Origin: JAZDMK01 sp043800975
GTDB taxonomy: Bacteria > Bacteroidota > Bacteroidia > Bacteroidales > JAHJDW01
Direction: 5' to 3'
DNA length: 47,318 nucleotides
Assembly: GCA_043800975.1 (NCBI GenBank)
Contig: JAZDMK010000288.1
Span: 1-47,318 of the forward strand
Within the stretch, counting starts at the first letter, position 1, and each line of letters starts with the position of its first letter. Positions 1 to 6,041 of the stretch are shown here, piece by piece. Below the pieces are notes generated by a model. That model searched no databases. It was not told the DNA's origin and was given only the letters and a program-made list of their open reading frames with translations. The translations under genes were made by a program, and so were the position numbers.

Positions 1-417
1 GAAAACGCGTGTTACAAATAAGCCCGATCCAAACGCCTGATACTTTTCGGCAATTGCAGAATTGGCTTCATCATCCACATTTAGTATCTGGCGCTTGATT
101 CTGCCTTGTTTCATTTCGGCAGAAAAATAAGTTTTCAGCGTTTTTGTTGTGGCATCCTCTATTGCAATACACGAAACACATCGGTTGGTTACATGAAAAT
201 TATAAATCTTCACGATGGATAAATCTGCTTTGGGTTTCGTATTGTCAGCACCTTTGGTTGTATCCGGATTTGAGACCGTTGATGTATCCTTTTGTTCAAC
301 ATTCGTTGAATCTGTTTTCGAAGTTGAATTCTGATTTTGATTACCCGATTTGCAGGAGGAAATAAAGGCGACAACTGCTATCAGCATTAATACTTTTGGA
401 AATATTTTTTTTCTCAT
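1..417 (-). CDS. ArsF-like lipoprotein (nitroaryl-arsenical reductase subunit family), partial
   Basis: The reading frame is open from base 417 to the left edge (139 codons), so the C-terminus is missing. A lipoprotein signal peptide ends in a lipobox FISSC (Cys22), followed by a Ser/Thr/Lys-rich linker of about 45 residues. The folded part begins with YNFHVTNRCVSCIAIE, a CxxC-containing thioredoxin-like motif typical of ArsF-family proteins. In Shewanella, arsEFG reduces and exports nitroaromatic arsenicals. The gene lies 46 bases downstream of an ArsR gene and a small thioredoxin-fold gene, which fits an arsE-arsR-arsF order. A second ATG lies 6 bases upstream at 423 and is also possible. 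Family assignment rests on motif recognition; the arsenical substrate is inferred from context. Confidence 0.72.
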   Translation of the reverse strand, partial: MRKKIFPKVLMLIAVVAFISSCKSGNQNQNSTSKTDSTNVEQKDTSTVSNPDTTKGADNTKPKADLSIVKIYNFHVTNRCVSCIAIEDATTKTLKTYFSAEMKQGRIKRQILNVDDEANSAIAEKYQAFGSGLFVTRVF

Positions 418-463
418 AGTCATTTTTTTTCGATGTTTTTAGTAATTACGAAATGTGTTATGC

Positions 464-763
464 CTATTTAAGGAAATCGTTCATTAATAACTTAGCTATT
501 TCCCAATTCTTGCGGTTGATGCAATATTTAATCTTTGGTGGTTCAATTTCACCCTGTATCAAACCGGAGTATTTTAATTCTTTTAAATGCTGTGAAAGCG
601 TTGAGCGGGCAATGGGAATATCTCCGATCATTTCACCACTGGTGCAGCATTCTTTAAGGCCACTCAGCTTTTCAAGTATATACACACGCGCAGGGTGACT
701 GAGTGCTTTTGCAATGCGGGCTATTTGCTCCTGTTGCGCCGTGAATTTGGGTTTGGCTGACAT
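464..763 (-). CDS. arsR: ArsR-family metalloregulator
   Basis: This is a 99-residue winged-helix repressor of the ArsR/SmtB family. ALSHPARVYILEKL is the usual helix after the N-terminal arm, and ARSTLSQHLKEL is the DNA recognition helix. Adjacent cysteines Cys39-Cys40 lie just before the HTH, where classical ArsR proteins carry CxC, so As(III) binding is plausible but the site is non-canonical. The ATG at 763 is preferred over an upstream TTG at 784: it leaves a 4-base gap to the thioredoxin-like gene rather than a 17-base overlap. It is probably co-transcribed with its neighbours from the promoter near 1037 and would repress that unit. Confidence 0.9.
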   Translation of the reverse strand: MSAKPKFTAQQEQIARIAKALSHPARVYILEKLSGLKECCTSGEMIGDIPIARSTLSQHLKELKYSGLIQGEIEPPKIKYCINRKNWEIAKLLMNDFLK

Positions 764-767
764 TGTT

Positions 768-1007
768 TTATTTGTTTTGTTCAATCAGTTCTTTGAGTTC
801 ATTGGCATTGGGTATTCTGCCGCTAACCACTACTTTCTCATTGATGACTAAACCCGGTGTGCGCATGATGCCGTAACCCATGATTTTGACAATGTCTTCC
901 ACCTTTTCCACGTTGGCTTCAACATTCATTTCTGCCAGCACATTGAGTACTGATTTCTCTAAGTTTTTGCAGTTAGGGCAACCGGTACCTAAAATTTTAA
1001 TTTCCAT
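768..1007 (-). CDS. Small thioredoxin-fold protein (ArsE-like)
   Basis: This is a 79-residue protein with a thioredoxin fold and active site GCPNC (Cys10, Cys13). It also has the TPGLVINE cis-proline segment and a GRIPNANELKELI C-terminal helix. This is the redox-active disulfide protein / CGW-type thioredoxin family, which includes small proteins in arsenic operons such as ArsE. It is probably cytoplasmic, with no signal peptide. It is the first gene of a unit followed by ArsR and an ArsF-like lipoprotein, so a role in supplying electrons for arsenical reduction is the simplest reading. Its exact partner is inferred. Confidence 0.88.
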   Translation of the reverse strand: MEIKILGTGCPNCKNLEKSVLNVLAEMNVEANVEKVEDIVKIMGYGIMRTPGLVINEKVVVSGRIPNANELKELIEQNK

Positions 1008-1029
1008 TGTATATAGTTTTATTGAATTT

Positions 1030-1068
1030 CATTTCGCAATAATACGAAATGTTTTTCGTTTTTTCAAT
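1030..1068 (-). promoter_or_regulatory. Promoter with inverted-repeat operator for the thioredoxin-like/arsR/arsF unit
   Basis: A perfect 7-bp inverted repeat (CATTTCG at 1030-1036, CGAAATG at 1045-1051) is separated by exactly 8 bases. On the minus strand those 8 bases read TATTATTG, one mismatch from the Bacteroidota -7 consensus TAnnTTTG. An ATTG element at 1065-1068 lies 20 bases upstream, the expected -33 spacing. The start codon is 23 bases beyond the operator. An ArsR dimer bound here would cover the -7 box. The motif is visible; the regulator identity is inferred. Confidence 0.62.
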
Positions 1069-1087
1069 TCTTTAACTTTCTGTTAAC

Positions 1088-1117
1088 AAAAATGCCGCCA
1101 GATAAATCTTTGCGGCA
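1088..1117 (-). terminator. Rho-independent terminator after the ACR3 gene
   Basis: On the minus strand a stem TGCCGC/GCGGCA (1112-1117 with 1093-1098) is followed directly by a run of five T (1088-1092). It lies 23 bases past the transporter stop and separates the large ars/hgc unit from the thioredoxin-like unit. Confidence 0.72.
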
Positions 1118-1139
1118 CTTTAAGAAAGTGATTTCACAC

Positions 1140-2216
1140 CTATTTCGGGTTTGAATAATATTTTCTTTTAAACCAGAATGCTACATTCACCAATCCTATC
1201 ATCACCGGGACCTCCACCAGCGGACCGATTACTGCAGCAAAAGCTTCGCCGGTCTTCATTCCGAAAATAGCAATGGCAACTGCGATGGCCAATTCAAAGT
1301 TATTACTGGCCGCCGTGAAGGATAAGGTTACCGACTGCTCATACGTCGCACCCACTTTTTTACTCATAAAAAATGACAGCACAAACATGATGATAAAGTA
1401 TATCAGCAAGGGTATCGCTATAATTACCACATCCAGCGGGATTTTTACGATATACTCCCCTTTGAGTGAAAACATAACAATGATGGTAAACAACAGCGCA
1501 ATCAAAGTAATGGGGCTTATCATCGGAATAAATTTCGTGTGATACCACTCTTTACTTTTCACGCGAATCAGAATGAAACGCGTCAGGAAGCCCGCAATGA
1601 ACGGGATTCCCAGATAGATGAAGACACTCTCGGCAATTTGCCCGATCGTAATATTCTGAACCAGATCGTTAGTTGGAACACCAAACCAGCCGGGCATTAC
1701 GGCAATAAAGAAATAAGCATACACTGAAAAGAAAAGAACCTGAAAAATTGAATTAAATGCAACCAGACCCGCTGCATATTGCGTGTCTCCTTTGGCCAGA
1801 TCATTCCACACAATGACCATCGCAATGCAACGTGCCAGGCCGATCATAATAATCCCGTACATATACGGCAAGTTAGCGTTGTCTTCTCCGGGAAAAACTT
1901 TAAAGAAAAGTATTGCTAAAGCGAACATCAGAACAGGACCAATAATCCAGTTCTGAATCAGAGAAAGTGTTAATACTTTGTAGTTTTTAAACACATCACC
2001 CAGCTCTTCATACTTCACTTTCGCAAGAGGCGGATACATCATCAGGATGAGACCGACTGCGATAGGAATGTTGGTTGTACTGTCTTCATTGGCTTTCAGC
2101 GATTCCCAGAAAGCAGCCACTTCTGGAAACAGATAACCACTCATCACGCCAACAGCCATGGCAAGAAAAATCCACAGCGTTAAGTAACGATCCAGAAATT
2201 TTAATTTTGTTTTCAT
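1140..2216 (-). CDS. acr3: ACR3-family arsenite efflux transporter
   Basis: This is a 358-residue inner-membrane protein with about ten predicted helices, the usual ACR3 length. It has the family motifs around the functional cysteine (GLARCIAMVIVWNDLA, Cys130) and the conserved glutamate (ASNNFELAIAVA, Glu308), plus GPLVEVPVMIGLVN near the end. ACR3 proteins export As(OH)3 using the proton-motive force. It is the last gene of the large ars/hgc unit, 6 bases downstream of arsC, so arsenate reduction and arsenite export are coupled. A terminator follows. Assignment is firm. Confidence 0.95.
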   Translation of the reverse strand: MKTKLKFLDRYLTLWIFLAMAVGVMSGYLFPEVAAFWESLKANEDSTTNIPIAVGLILMMYPPLAKVKYEELGDVFKNYKVLTLSLIQNWIIGPVLMFALAILFFKVFPGEDNANLPYMYGIIMIGLARCIAMVIVWNDLAKGDTQYAAGLVAFNSIFQVLFFSVYAYFFIAVMPGWFGVPTNDLVQNITIGQIAESVFIYLGIPFIAGFLTRFILIRVKSKEWYHTKFIPMISPITLIALLFTIIVMFSLKGEYIVKIPLDVVIIAIPLLIYFIIMFVLSFFMSKKVGATYEQSVTLSFTAASNNFELAIAVAIAIFGMKTGEAFAAVIGPLVEVPVMIGLVNVAFWFKRKYYSNPK

Positions 2217-2222
2217 GATTAA

Positions 2223-2654
2223 TTAGTGAATGATTTTATTCTTTTGAATGTTTTGGTAAAAATCGTAAAATTCTTTTTTAATCTGATCCCTCACTTTCTT
2301 ATACACATTCAGCACTTCATTTTCTTCTCCCCTTGCGTCCGCCGGATCTTCAAAGCCGATATGCAAGCGGTGTTTCACGCTGCCGGTAAAAACCGGACAT
2401 ACTTCTTTTGCGCCATCACAAACGGTAATTACATAATCGAATGCATCATTAATAAATTGATCCACATGCTTCGGATACTGCATGCTGATGTCAATTCCCG
2501 CTTCCTTCATCACACGCACTGCATTCGGATTTGATTGTTTTTCGGGTCGTGTTCCGGCAGAATAAACTTCCAGATTTTTATCAAACGATTTCAAAAAACC
2601 TTCCGCCATCTGACTGCGGCAGCTGTTACCGGTGCAAATAATTAAAACTTTCAT
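2223..2654 (-). CDS. arsC: Arsenate reductase, low-molecular-weight phosphatase type
   Basis: This is a 143-residue cytoplasmic enzyme that reduces arsenate to arsenite. The N-terminal P-loop CTGNSCRS (Cys7 to Arg13) is the LMW-phosphatase CX5R signature. Cys79 and Cys86 in TVCDGAKEVCP match the resolving cysteines of the thioredoxin-coupled ArsC class (S. aureus Cys10/82/89 type). The ATG at 2654 puts the P-loop at the expected position and leaves an 11-base gap after hgcB. A start at 2675 would overlap hgcB and add unneeded residues. It sits between hgcB and the ACR3 transporter. Confidence 0.93.
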   Translation of the reverse strand: MKVLIICTGNSCRSQMAEGFLKSFDKNLEVYSAGTRPEKQSNPNAVRVMKEAGIDISMQYPKHVDQFINDAFDYVITVCDGAKEVCPVFTGSVKHRLHIGFEDPADARGEENEVLNVYKKVRDQIKKEFYDFYQNIQKNKIIH

Positions 2655-2665
2655 GCTAAAATATT

Positions 2666-2971
2666 TTAACAACAATTATTATTTTCTTTTGTTCCTGCGC
2701 AATCACAACTGGGTTCCGTTCCACGCAGTATACCATTGATAATTCCTGCTGCACAGCCCACGCCTGATTTTACTTCAATCGCATCTTCCGGACAATTCTT
2801 CGCACATGCGCCGCACTCCATACATAAATCTTTTTGACTGATAAATGCTTTTTTATCTTTTAATTCAAACACAGCGTGCGGGCACACCGTCACGCACATC
2901 ATGCATCCGTTGCACTTTTCTCTGTTGAGTTGAAGTGTAACCACATTTTTTATGTAAACAAATCCACTCAT
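2666..2971 (-). CDS. hgcB: HgcB, ferredoxin for mercury methylation
   Basis: This is a 101-residue protein with two 4Fe-4S motifs: Cys20/23/26/30 (CNGCMMCVTVCP) and Cys50/53/56/60 (CMECGACAKNCP). HgcB hallmarks follow: GVGCA with Cys73, the position shown to matter in Desulfovibrio-type HgcB, and a C-terminal vicinal pair Cys100-Cys101. Two more cysteines (89, 91) precede the tail. HgcB is thought to reduce the HgcA corrinoid and pass Hg(II) through its cysteines. The ATG at 2971 lies 5 bases after the hgcA stop, the normal tight hgcA-hgcB order. A longer upstream reading in the same frame is only the shadow of hgcA. Confidence 0.93.
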   Translation of the reverse strand: MSGFVYIKNVVTLQLNREKCNGCMMCVTVCPHAVFELKDKKAFISQKDLCMECGACAKNCPEDAIEVKSGVGCAAGIINGILRGTEPSCDCAGTKENNNCC

Positions 2972-2976
2972 ATTTT

Positions 2977-4011
2977 TCAAATAAAGCGTGTGATAATCCA
3001 TCCGATAATTCCCAAAGCAGCAAAAATAATTTGCATCGGCAGTGCTGTTTTCATTTCTTTCTGAACGCCGGAAAGAGATGTAAACGTTGATGATCCGGTA
3101 AAATTCATCGCGAGAAAAGATGAGATGCTTCCCATGATCAGAAACCATGAAATGATTTCGATGATGTGTGTTCCTGTGAATTGTAAATAGGTATATAGCC
3201 CAGCTGCTATCCAGCCCAGCAAAAGTCCTTTCCAGGAGAAACGTGTAAAAGGAATCCACGGAAGTAGGGCGGGTGTCAGCACGCATCCCATAAAGTATGC
3301 AGTAAATAAATTGATCACAGCCAGACCGCCGTTTTTCCAGGCTGTATTAATGGAATATCCTTCACTGCTTAATCCGGCAAGTAAAAAGAAGATTGCGGGA
3401 ACCAACAACAGATAGTACTTACCGTATGCAAGTTCTACGGGAATTAATTTTAATCTTTCTTTCAGCGGAAAGGTCATCTTTCGCATTTCGGGTGTGGCTC
3501 TGCAGTTTCGCGAAACAAAATCAGAAATATCTTCGGCTCGTACCGGTCCGTATACCACTTTAAATCCGGTTTTTTCAAATACTTCATGCGCCGACACGCC
3601 TGTTGCACCCAGCTGCGGAACAATAATCTTGCGATGCGAAACCAGCTGCGCCAGTTTGTGTGTAAGGATTCTGTATGACAACTCACGTGTGCCAAAAGTG
3701 CCTTTACCAGCGGCACACCACACGTTCACACCTTTTGTATCCAGAATTAAAACCCATGCATTCATGCCGTGCAGTGCACGACGCAGATGATCGAAACTGA
3801 GTTTGAAATTCGCAGTAACAAAAATATTTGAATTTTCATCAGGTGTTCCCACAGCATACAAACCCTGTTTCACTTTATAATCCATCCGCCCGATCGACCA
3901 GCGCACACGGATGGTCTGACAGATGTCTTTTCCGCTCCACACGGTGGCAATCTGTTTTATTTTGCCAACGGGGGTTTCAATCTGTCCGGTGATGTAATGC
4001 TTTTGTTTCAT
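2977..4011 (-). CDS. hgcA: HgcA, membrane corrinoid protein for mercury methylation
   Basis: This is a 344-residue protein, close to the usual HgcA length (about 340). Residues 1-180 form the corrinoid-binding domain related to the CdhD/acetyl-CoA pathway corrinoid protein. The cap-helix signature VNVWCAAGKGTFGT carries Cys99, the lower axial ligand of cobalt that defines HgcA. Five predicted membrane helices follow (about 195-215, 228-250, 258-277, 284-303, 324-344). The conserved stretch NFTGSSTFTSLSGVQKEM lies between helices 4 and 5. Together with HgcB it transfers a methyl group to Hg(II) to form methylmercury. Here it is embedded between a DsbD/CcdA-like gene (3-base gap) and hgcB/arsC/acr3. 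All diagnostic residues are present, so the call is firm; activity is untested. Confidence 0.94.
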   Translation of the reverse strand: MKQKHYITGQIETPVGKIKQIATVWSGKDICQTIRVRWSIGRMDYKVKQGLYAVGTPDENSNIFVTANFKLSFDHLRRALHGMNAWVLILDTKGVNVWCAAGKGTFGTRELSYRILTHKLAQLVSHRKIIVPQLGATGVSAHEVFEKTGFKVVYGPVRAEDISDFVSRNCRATPEMRKMTFPLKERLKLIPVELAYGKYYLLLVPAIFFLLAGLSSEGYSINTAWKNGGLAVINLFTAYFMGCVLTPALLPWIPFTRFSWKGLLLGWIAAGLYTYLQFTGTHIIEIISWFLIMGSISSFLAMNFTGSSTFTSLSGVQKEMKTALPMQIIFAALGIIGWIITRFI

Positions 4012-4014
4012 TTT

Positions 4015-4716
4015 TTATAAAGTAATCAGCAGATAAAACCCGATGGCAATCATTAGAATTCCTCCTGCATACTGAATAATCGTTCCTAATCGTTTCGTTG
4101 CTTTCGAAGTTTTTCCGATCCCCAATCCCACGCCCACCATGATCGCGGCAAAGGTCAGACTATATCCGAGTGCAAAAGCAAACATCAGCAAAGCGCCCCA
4201 CAGCATACTTCCTTTTACAAATGATGTTGCAAGTACAATTGGAAAGATCGGGCTGCAGCAAGTGCTGAATGCCAGCGACAAACCGCCAATGGTCAATCCG
4301 AATATCAGCGAGGAAAAAAACCCTTCTTTTTGTTTTTCTGGTTTGATTGTAAATCCGGGCAGTTTGAAAGGAAGTAAATTCATGGAAAACAATCCGAAAA
4401 AGATAGAGATCAAGCCAGCTGCAATCTTCCAGTATGTGCCCATATTTCCTGCAATACTTTCGCTTGCAAAACCAATGATTGCACCCACCGCTGTCATCGA
4501 AATGACCATCCCGATCAGGAAAAAGAATCCCGTCTTAAAAATGGTTTTGGTTTTTCCTGTAGAACCTATTGTTCCTGTATATCCCGCAACAATTCCGATA
4601 ATTGAATAATTACACGCGCAAGAAAAAACGCTCAGAATTCCCAACAGGAATACGGCAATCAGGATTGAAATATTAGCCTGATCCGATTGTAATACGTCCT
4701 GAATCCAGCTTTCCAT
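4015..4716 (-). CDS. DsbD/CcdA-like membrane thiol/efflux protein
   Basis: This is a 233-residue inner-membrane protein with about six helices of the DsbD transmembrane-domain/CcdA (LysE-superfamily) fold. Cysteines sit in helix 1 (VFSCACNYS) and in helix 4 (AFSTCCSPIFPI), the positions used by CcdA/DsbD to pass reducing equivalents across the membrane. ArsG, the exporter of aromatic arsenicals, has the same fold, but the SPCP motif common in ArsG-type helix 1 is replaced here by FSCAC. The ATG at 4716 overlaps the preceding stop as TAATG and has a strong GGAGGAG Shine-Dalgarno (4721-4728), unusual in this window. It lies directly upstream of hgcA. Function is either electron transfer or metal(loid) transport. 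Confidence 0.78.
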   Translation of the reverse strand: MESWIQDVLQSDQANISILIAVFLLGILSVFSCACNYSIIGIVAGYTGTIGSTGKTKTIFKTGFFFLIGMVISMTAVGAIIGFASESIAGNMGTYWKIAAGLISIFFGLFSMNLLPFKLPGFTIKPEKQKEGFFSSLIFGLTIGGLSLAFSTCCSPIFPIVLATSFVKGSMLWGALLMFAFALGYSLTFAAIMVGVGLGIGKTSKATKRLGTIIQYAGGILMIAIGFYLLITL

Positions 4717-4994
4717 TATTCTCCTCCCGGGCAGCAAGACGATTTTTTATCGCTTCCGCAAGGTTTGTTGCATGATTTTGCAGAATCTGCTGCTCCTGCT
4801 TTTTGTGTCTTCACTGTATCTTGCTTAGGTGTCGCTTCATCATTGCTTTTGCCAGTCAGCTTCACAACAACAATGGTTAGCGCTGCAGCTATAATAACAA
4901 TAAATAAAATCTTCATCCAGCATTTACTTTTTTTAGGTGTGCAACAATCGGTGCCGCATTCACAATCCTGTTTTTTGTTTTCTTCGTTTTCCAT
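4716..4994 (-). CDS. Cys-rich single-helix membrane protein of the ars/hgc unit
   Basis: This 92-residue protein has nine cysteines. A short N-terminal part has Cys11, 13, 17, 18 and 25; one hydrophobic helix spans about residues 27-45; and a polar C-terminal part ends with Cys75, 79, 87 and 88. The lysines before the helix suggest the N-terminus is inside and the C-terminal part outside. Vicinal and CxC cysteines suggest binding of As(III), Hg(II) or another soft metal, but no named family is recognised. Its stop overlaps the start of the DsbD/CcdA-like gene, so they are translationally coupled. A chaperone handing metal(loid) to the neighbouring membrane proteins is an inference. Confidence 0.75.
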   Translation of the reverse strand: MENEENKKQDCECGTDCCTPKKSKCWMKILFIVIIAAALTIVVVKLTGKSNDEATPKQDTVKTQKAGAADSAKSCNKPCGSDKKSSCCPGGE

Positions 4995-5047
4995 ATTCGT
5001 TTTTAAATAATAGTTTTATTTTCTAAGTGTACTAAGCATGATGTTTT

Positions 5048-5107
5048 TTTGCCACCAAAACACGAAAGCACTAAGTTTCACCAAAAACAATTTAATAATT
5101 TGGTGAT
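5048..5107. repeat. Dispersed intergenic repeat, GCCACnAAAACAC family, copy 1
   Basis: The stretch begins TTTTTTTGCCACCAAAACAC and continues with A-rich CAC-spaced units and a TTCACCAAAA block. It matches the stretch at 8111-8180 at most positions, including a trailing TTTGGTG or ATTGGTG. It fills most of the gap between the rhodanese gene and the Cys-rich membrane protein gene, the only large gap in the ars/hgc unit. Confidence 0.55.
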
Positions 5108-5143
5108 ACATTATTTTCACAAATGATATTTCTAAATTAAAAA

Positions 5144-5566
5144 TCAATCCTTATTTAGTTTATTTTTAGGTCTCAAACGGCAGAGGCACGATCCACTCAG
5201 TTCCTCTTTCTTGTTTGTGATGATTGGTAGTCCGTCTCTCTCCCACTCCACAATGCCACCGGCGAGGTTAGCAATATTTGCATATCCTTTTTGTTGCAAA
5301 AACGCAACTGTCTTTTTGCTGCTTAATCCAACCGAACAGGCGATGATTAATAATTTCTCTTTGGACAGAAGTGTGTACAATTCTTCCATTTTTTTGAACG
5401 GACAGAACACTGTATCTTTCACATCATACTGTTTGTAGCGGGTTTCAAATTCTTCACGCACATCCACAAGCACAGCACCTTTCTGAATACATTCAAATGC
5501 CTCGCGGGGCGACAAATGGCGAATGTTGTTGATGACAAACCCTAAATTTTCAAATGGTGTTTCCAT
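5144..5566 (-). CDS. Rhodanese-domain protein of arsenic operon type
   Basis: This is a 140-residue cytoplasmic protein with a single rhodanese domain: LVDVREEFE near residue 40, and active-site loop IACSVGLSSKK with the catalytic Cys in a CxxGxxS loop. GGIVEWERDGLP ends the domain. The tail LSGSCLCRLRPKNK adds a CxC pair, a pattern seen in rhodaneses from Bacteroidota ars clusters. Rhodaneses transfer sulfane sulfur or act as arsenate/thiol reductases. The ATG at 5566 is chosen over a TTG at 5578. It follows the ArsR gene by 25 bases, so it is probably part of the same induced unit. Confidence 0.87.
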   Translation of the reverse strand: METPFENLGFVINNIRHLSPREAFECIQKGAVLVDVREEFETRYKQYDVKDTVFCPFKKMEELYTLLSKEKLLIIACSVGLSSKKTVAFLQQKGYANIANLAGGIVEWERDGLPIITNKKEELSGSCLCRLRPKNKLNKD

Positions 5567-5591
5567 TGTTTCTCTCAATTAACATTAGTTT

Positions 5592-5912
5592 TTATTTACA
5601 ACAGCATTCGTATTTCAGGAAGAATTTCTTAAACAGTTTTTCGGCCTGATTCCAGTTTTTAATATTGATGCAATACCTCACCTTGGGCGGTTCAATATCG
5701 CCATGTATCAGTCCGGCATCCAGCAGTTCCTTCAAATGCTGCGAAACAGTAGACTGTGCAATGGGCAACTCCTTCACAATATCACCGCAGTAACAAGCGT
5801 TCTGTGACACCAGAAATTTCAATATGGAGATGCGTGTGGGATGCGCCAGTGCTTTCGAGTATTTCGCGATCAGCAGTTCATCTTCGTTGCATTTGATTTC
5901 GGTTTTTTTCAT
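5592..5912 (-). CDS. arsR: ArsR-family arsenic-responsive repressor
   Basis: This is a 106-residue winged-helix repressor. The metal site is the classic CxCxD form (NACYCGDIVKEL, Cys40 and Cys42) at the start of the HTH, as in As(III)-sensing ArsR. The recognition helix is AQSTVSQHLKELL. The C-terminus ends in three consecutive cysteines (ECCCK), which could add a third ligand or scavenge metal. It is the first gene of the large unit that contains arsC, acr3 and hgcAB, and it has an inverted-repeat operator 26 bases upstream. It is 40-50% similar by eye to the ArsR at 464-763. Confidence 0.93.
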   Translation of the reverse strand: MKKTEIKCNEDELLIAKYSKALAHPTRISILKFLVSQNACYCGDIVKELPIAQSTVSQHLKELLDAGLIHGDIEPPKVRYCINIKNWNQAEKLFKKFFLKYECCCK

Positions 5913-5930
5913 ACCAATTTGAAAAGATAA

Positions 5931-5977
5931 TTCAATAGTTCATCGCAAATAAACGATGAATATTTGAACTGTGCAAA
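5931..5977 (-). promoter_or_regulatory. Promoter/operator of the ars-hgc unit
   Basis: A 15-bp imperfect inverted repeat (5931-5945 with 5954-5968, 12 of 15 matching) has a perfect core: TTCATCG and CGATGAA separated by 8 bases. On the minus strand these 8 bases read TTTATTTG, one mismatch from the -7 consensus TAnnTTTG. A TTTG (-33) element at 5974-5977 lies exactly 20 bases upstream. The layout is the same as at 1030-1068. ArsR binding would block the -7 element. Sequence is direct; regulator assignment is inferred from the adjacent arsR. Confidence 0.68.
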
Positions 5978-5985
5978 TTATTAAC

Positions 5986-6025
5986 AAAAAAATCCCGGCC
6001 ACCTCGCAATTGCAAAGGGCCGGGA
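5986..6025 (-). terminator. Rho-independent terminator after the DUF4349-like gene
   Basis: An 8-bp GC-rich stem (TCCCGGCC at 5993-6000 with GGCCGGGA at 6018-6025) is followed on the minus strand by seven T (5986-5992). It lies 16 bases past the stop at 6042 and insulates the ars/hgc promoter from upstream transcription. Confidence 0.85.
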
Positions 6026-6041
6026 CATCTCAACCACACAT

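Noticed and set aside
453..698. Plus-strand open frames across the ars/hgc region
   Set aside because: They lie opposite strongly supported minus-strand genes and show no family features, as do the other antisense frames in the window.
2666..3286. A 206-codon frame that extends hgcB upstream
   Set aside because: The extra part overlaps hgcA on the same strand in another frame and has no family features. The ATG at 2971 gives the standard HgcB N-terminus.
2977..4011. Corrinoid protein of the acetyl-CoA pathway (CdhD-like)
   Set aside because: The cap-helix Cys motif NVWCAAGK and the C-terminal five-helix membrane domain are HgcA features not found in CdhD.
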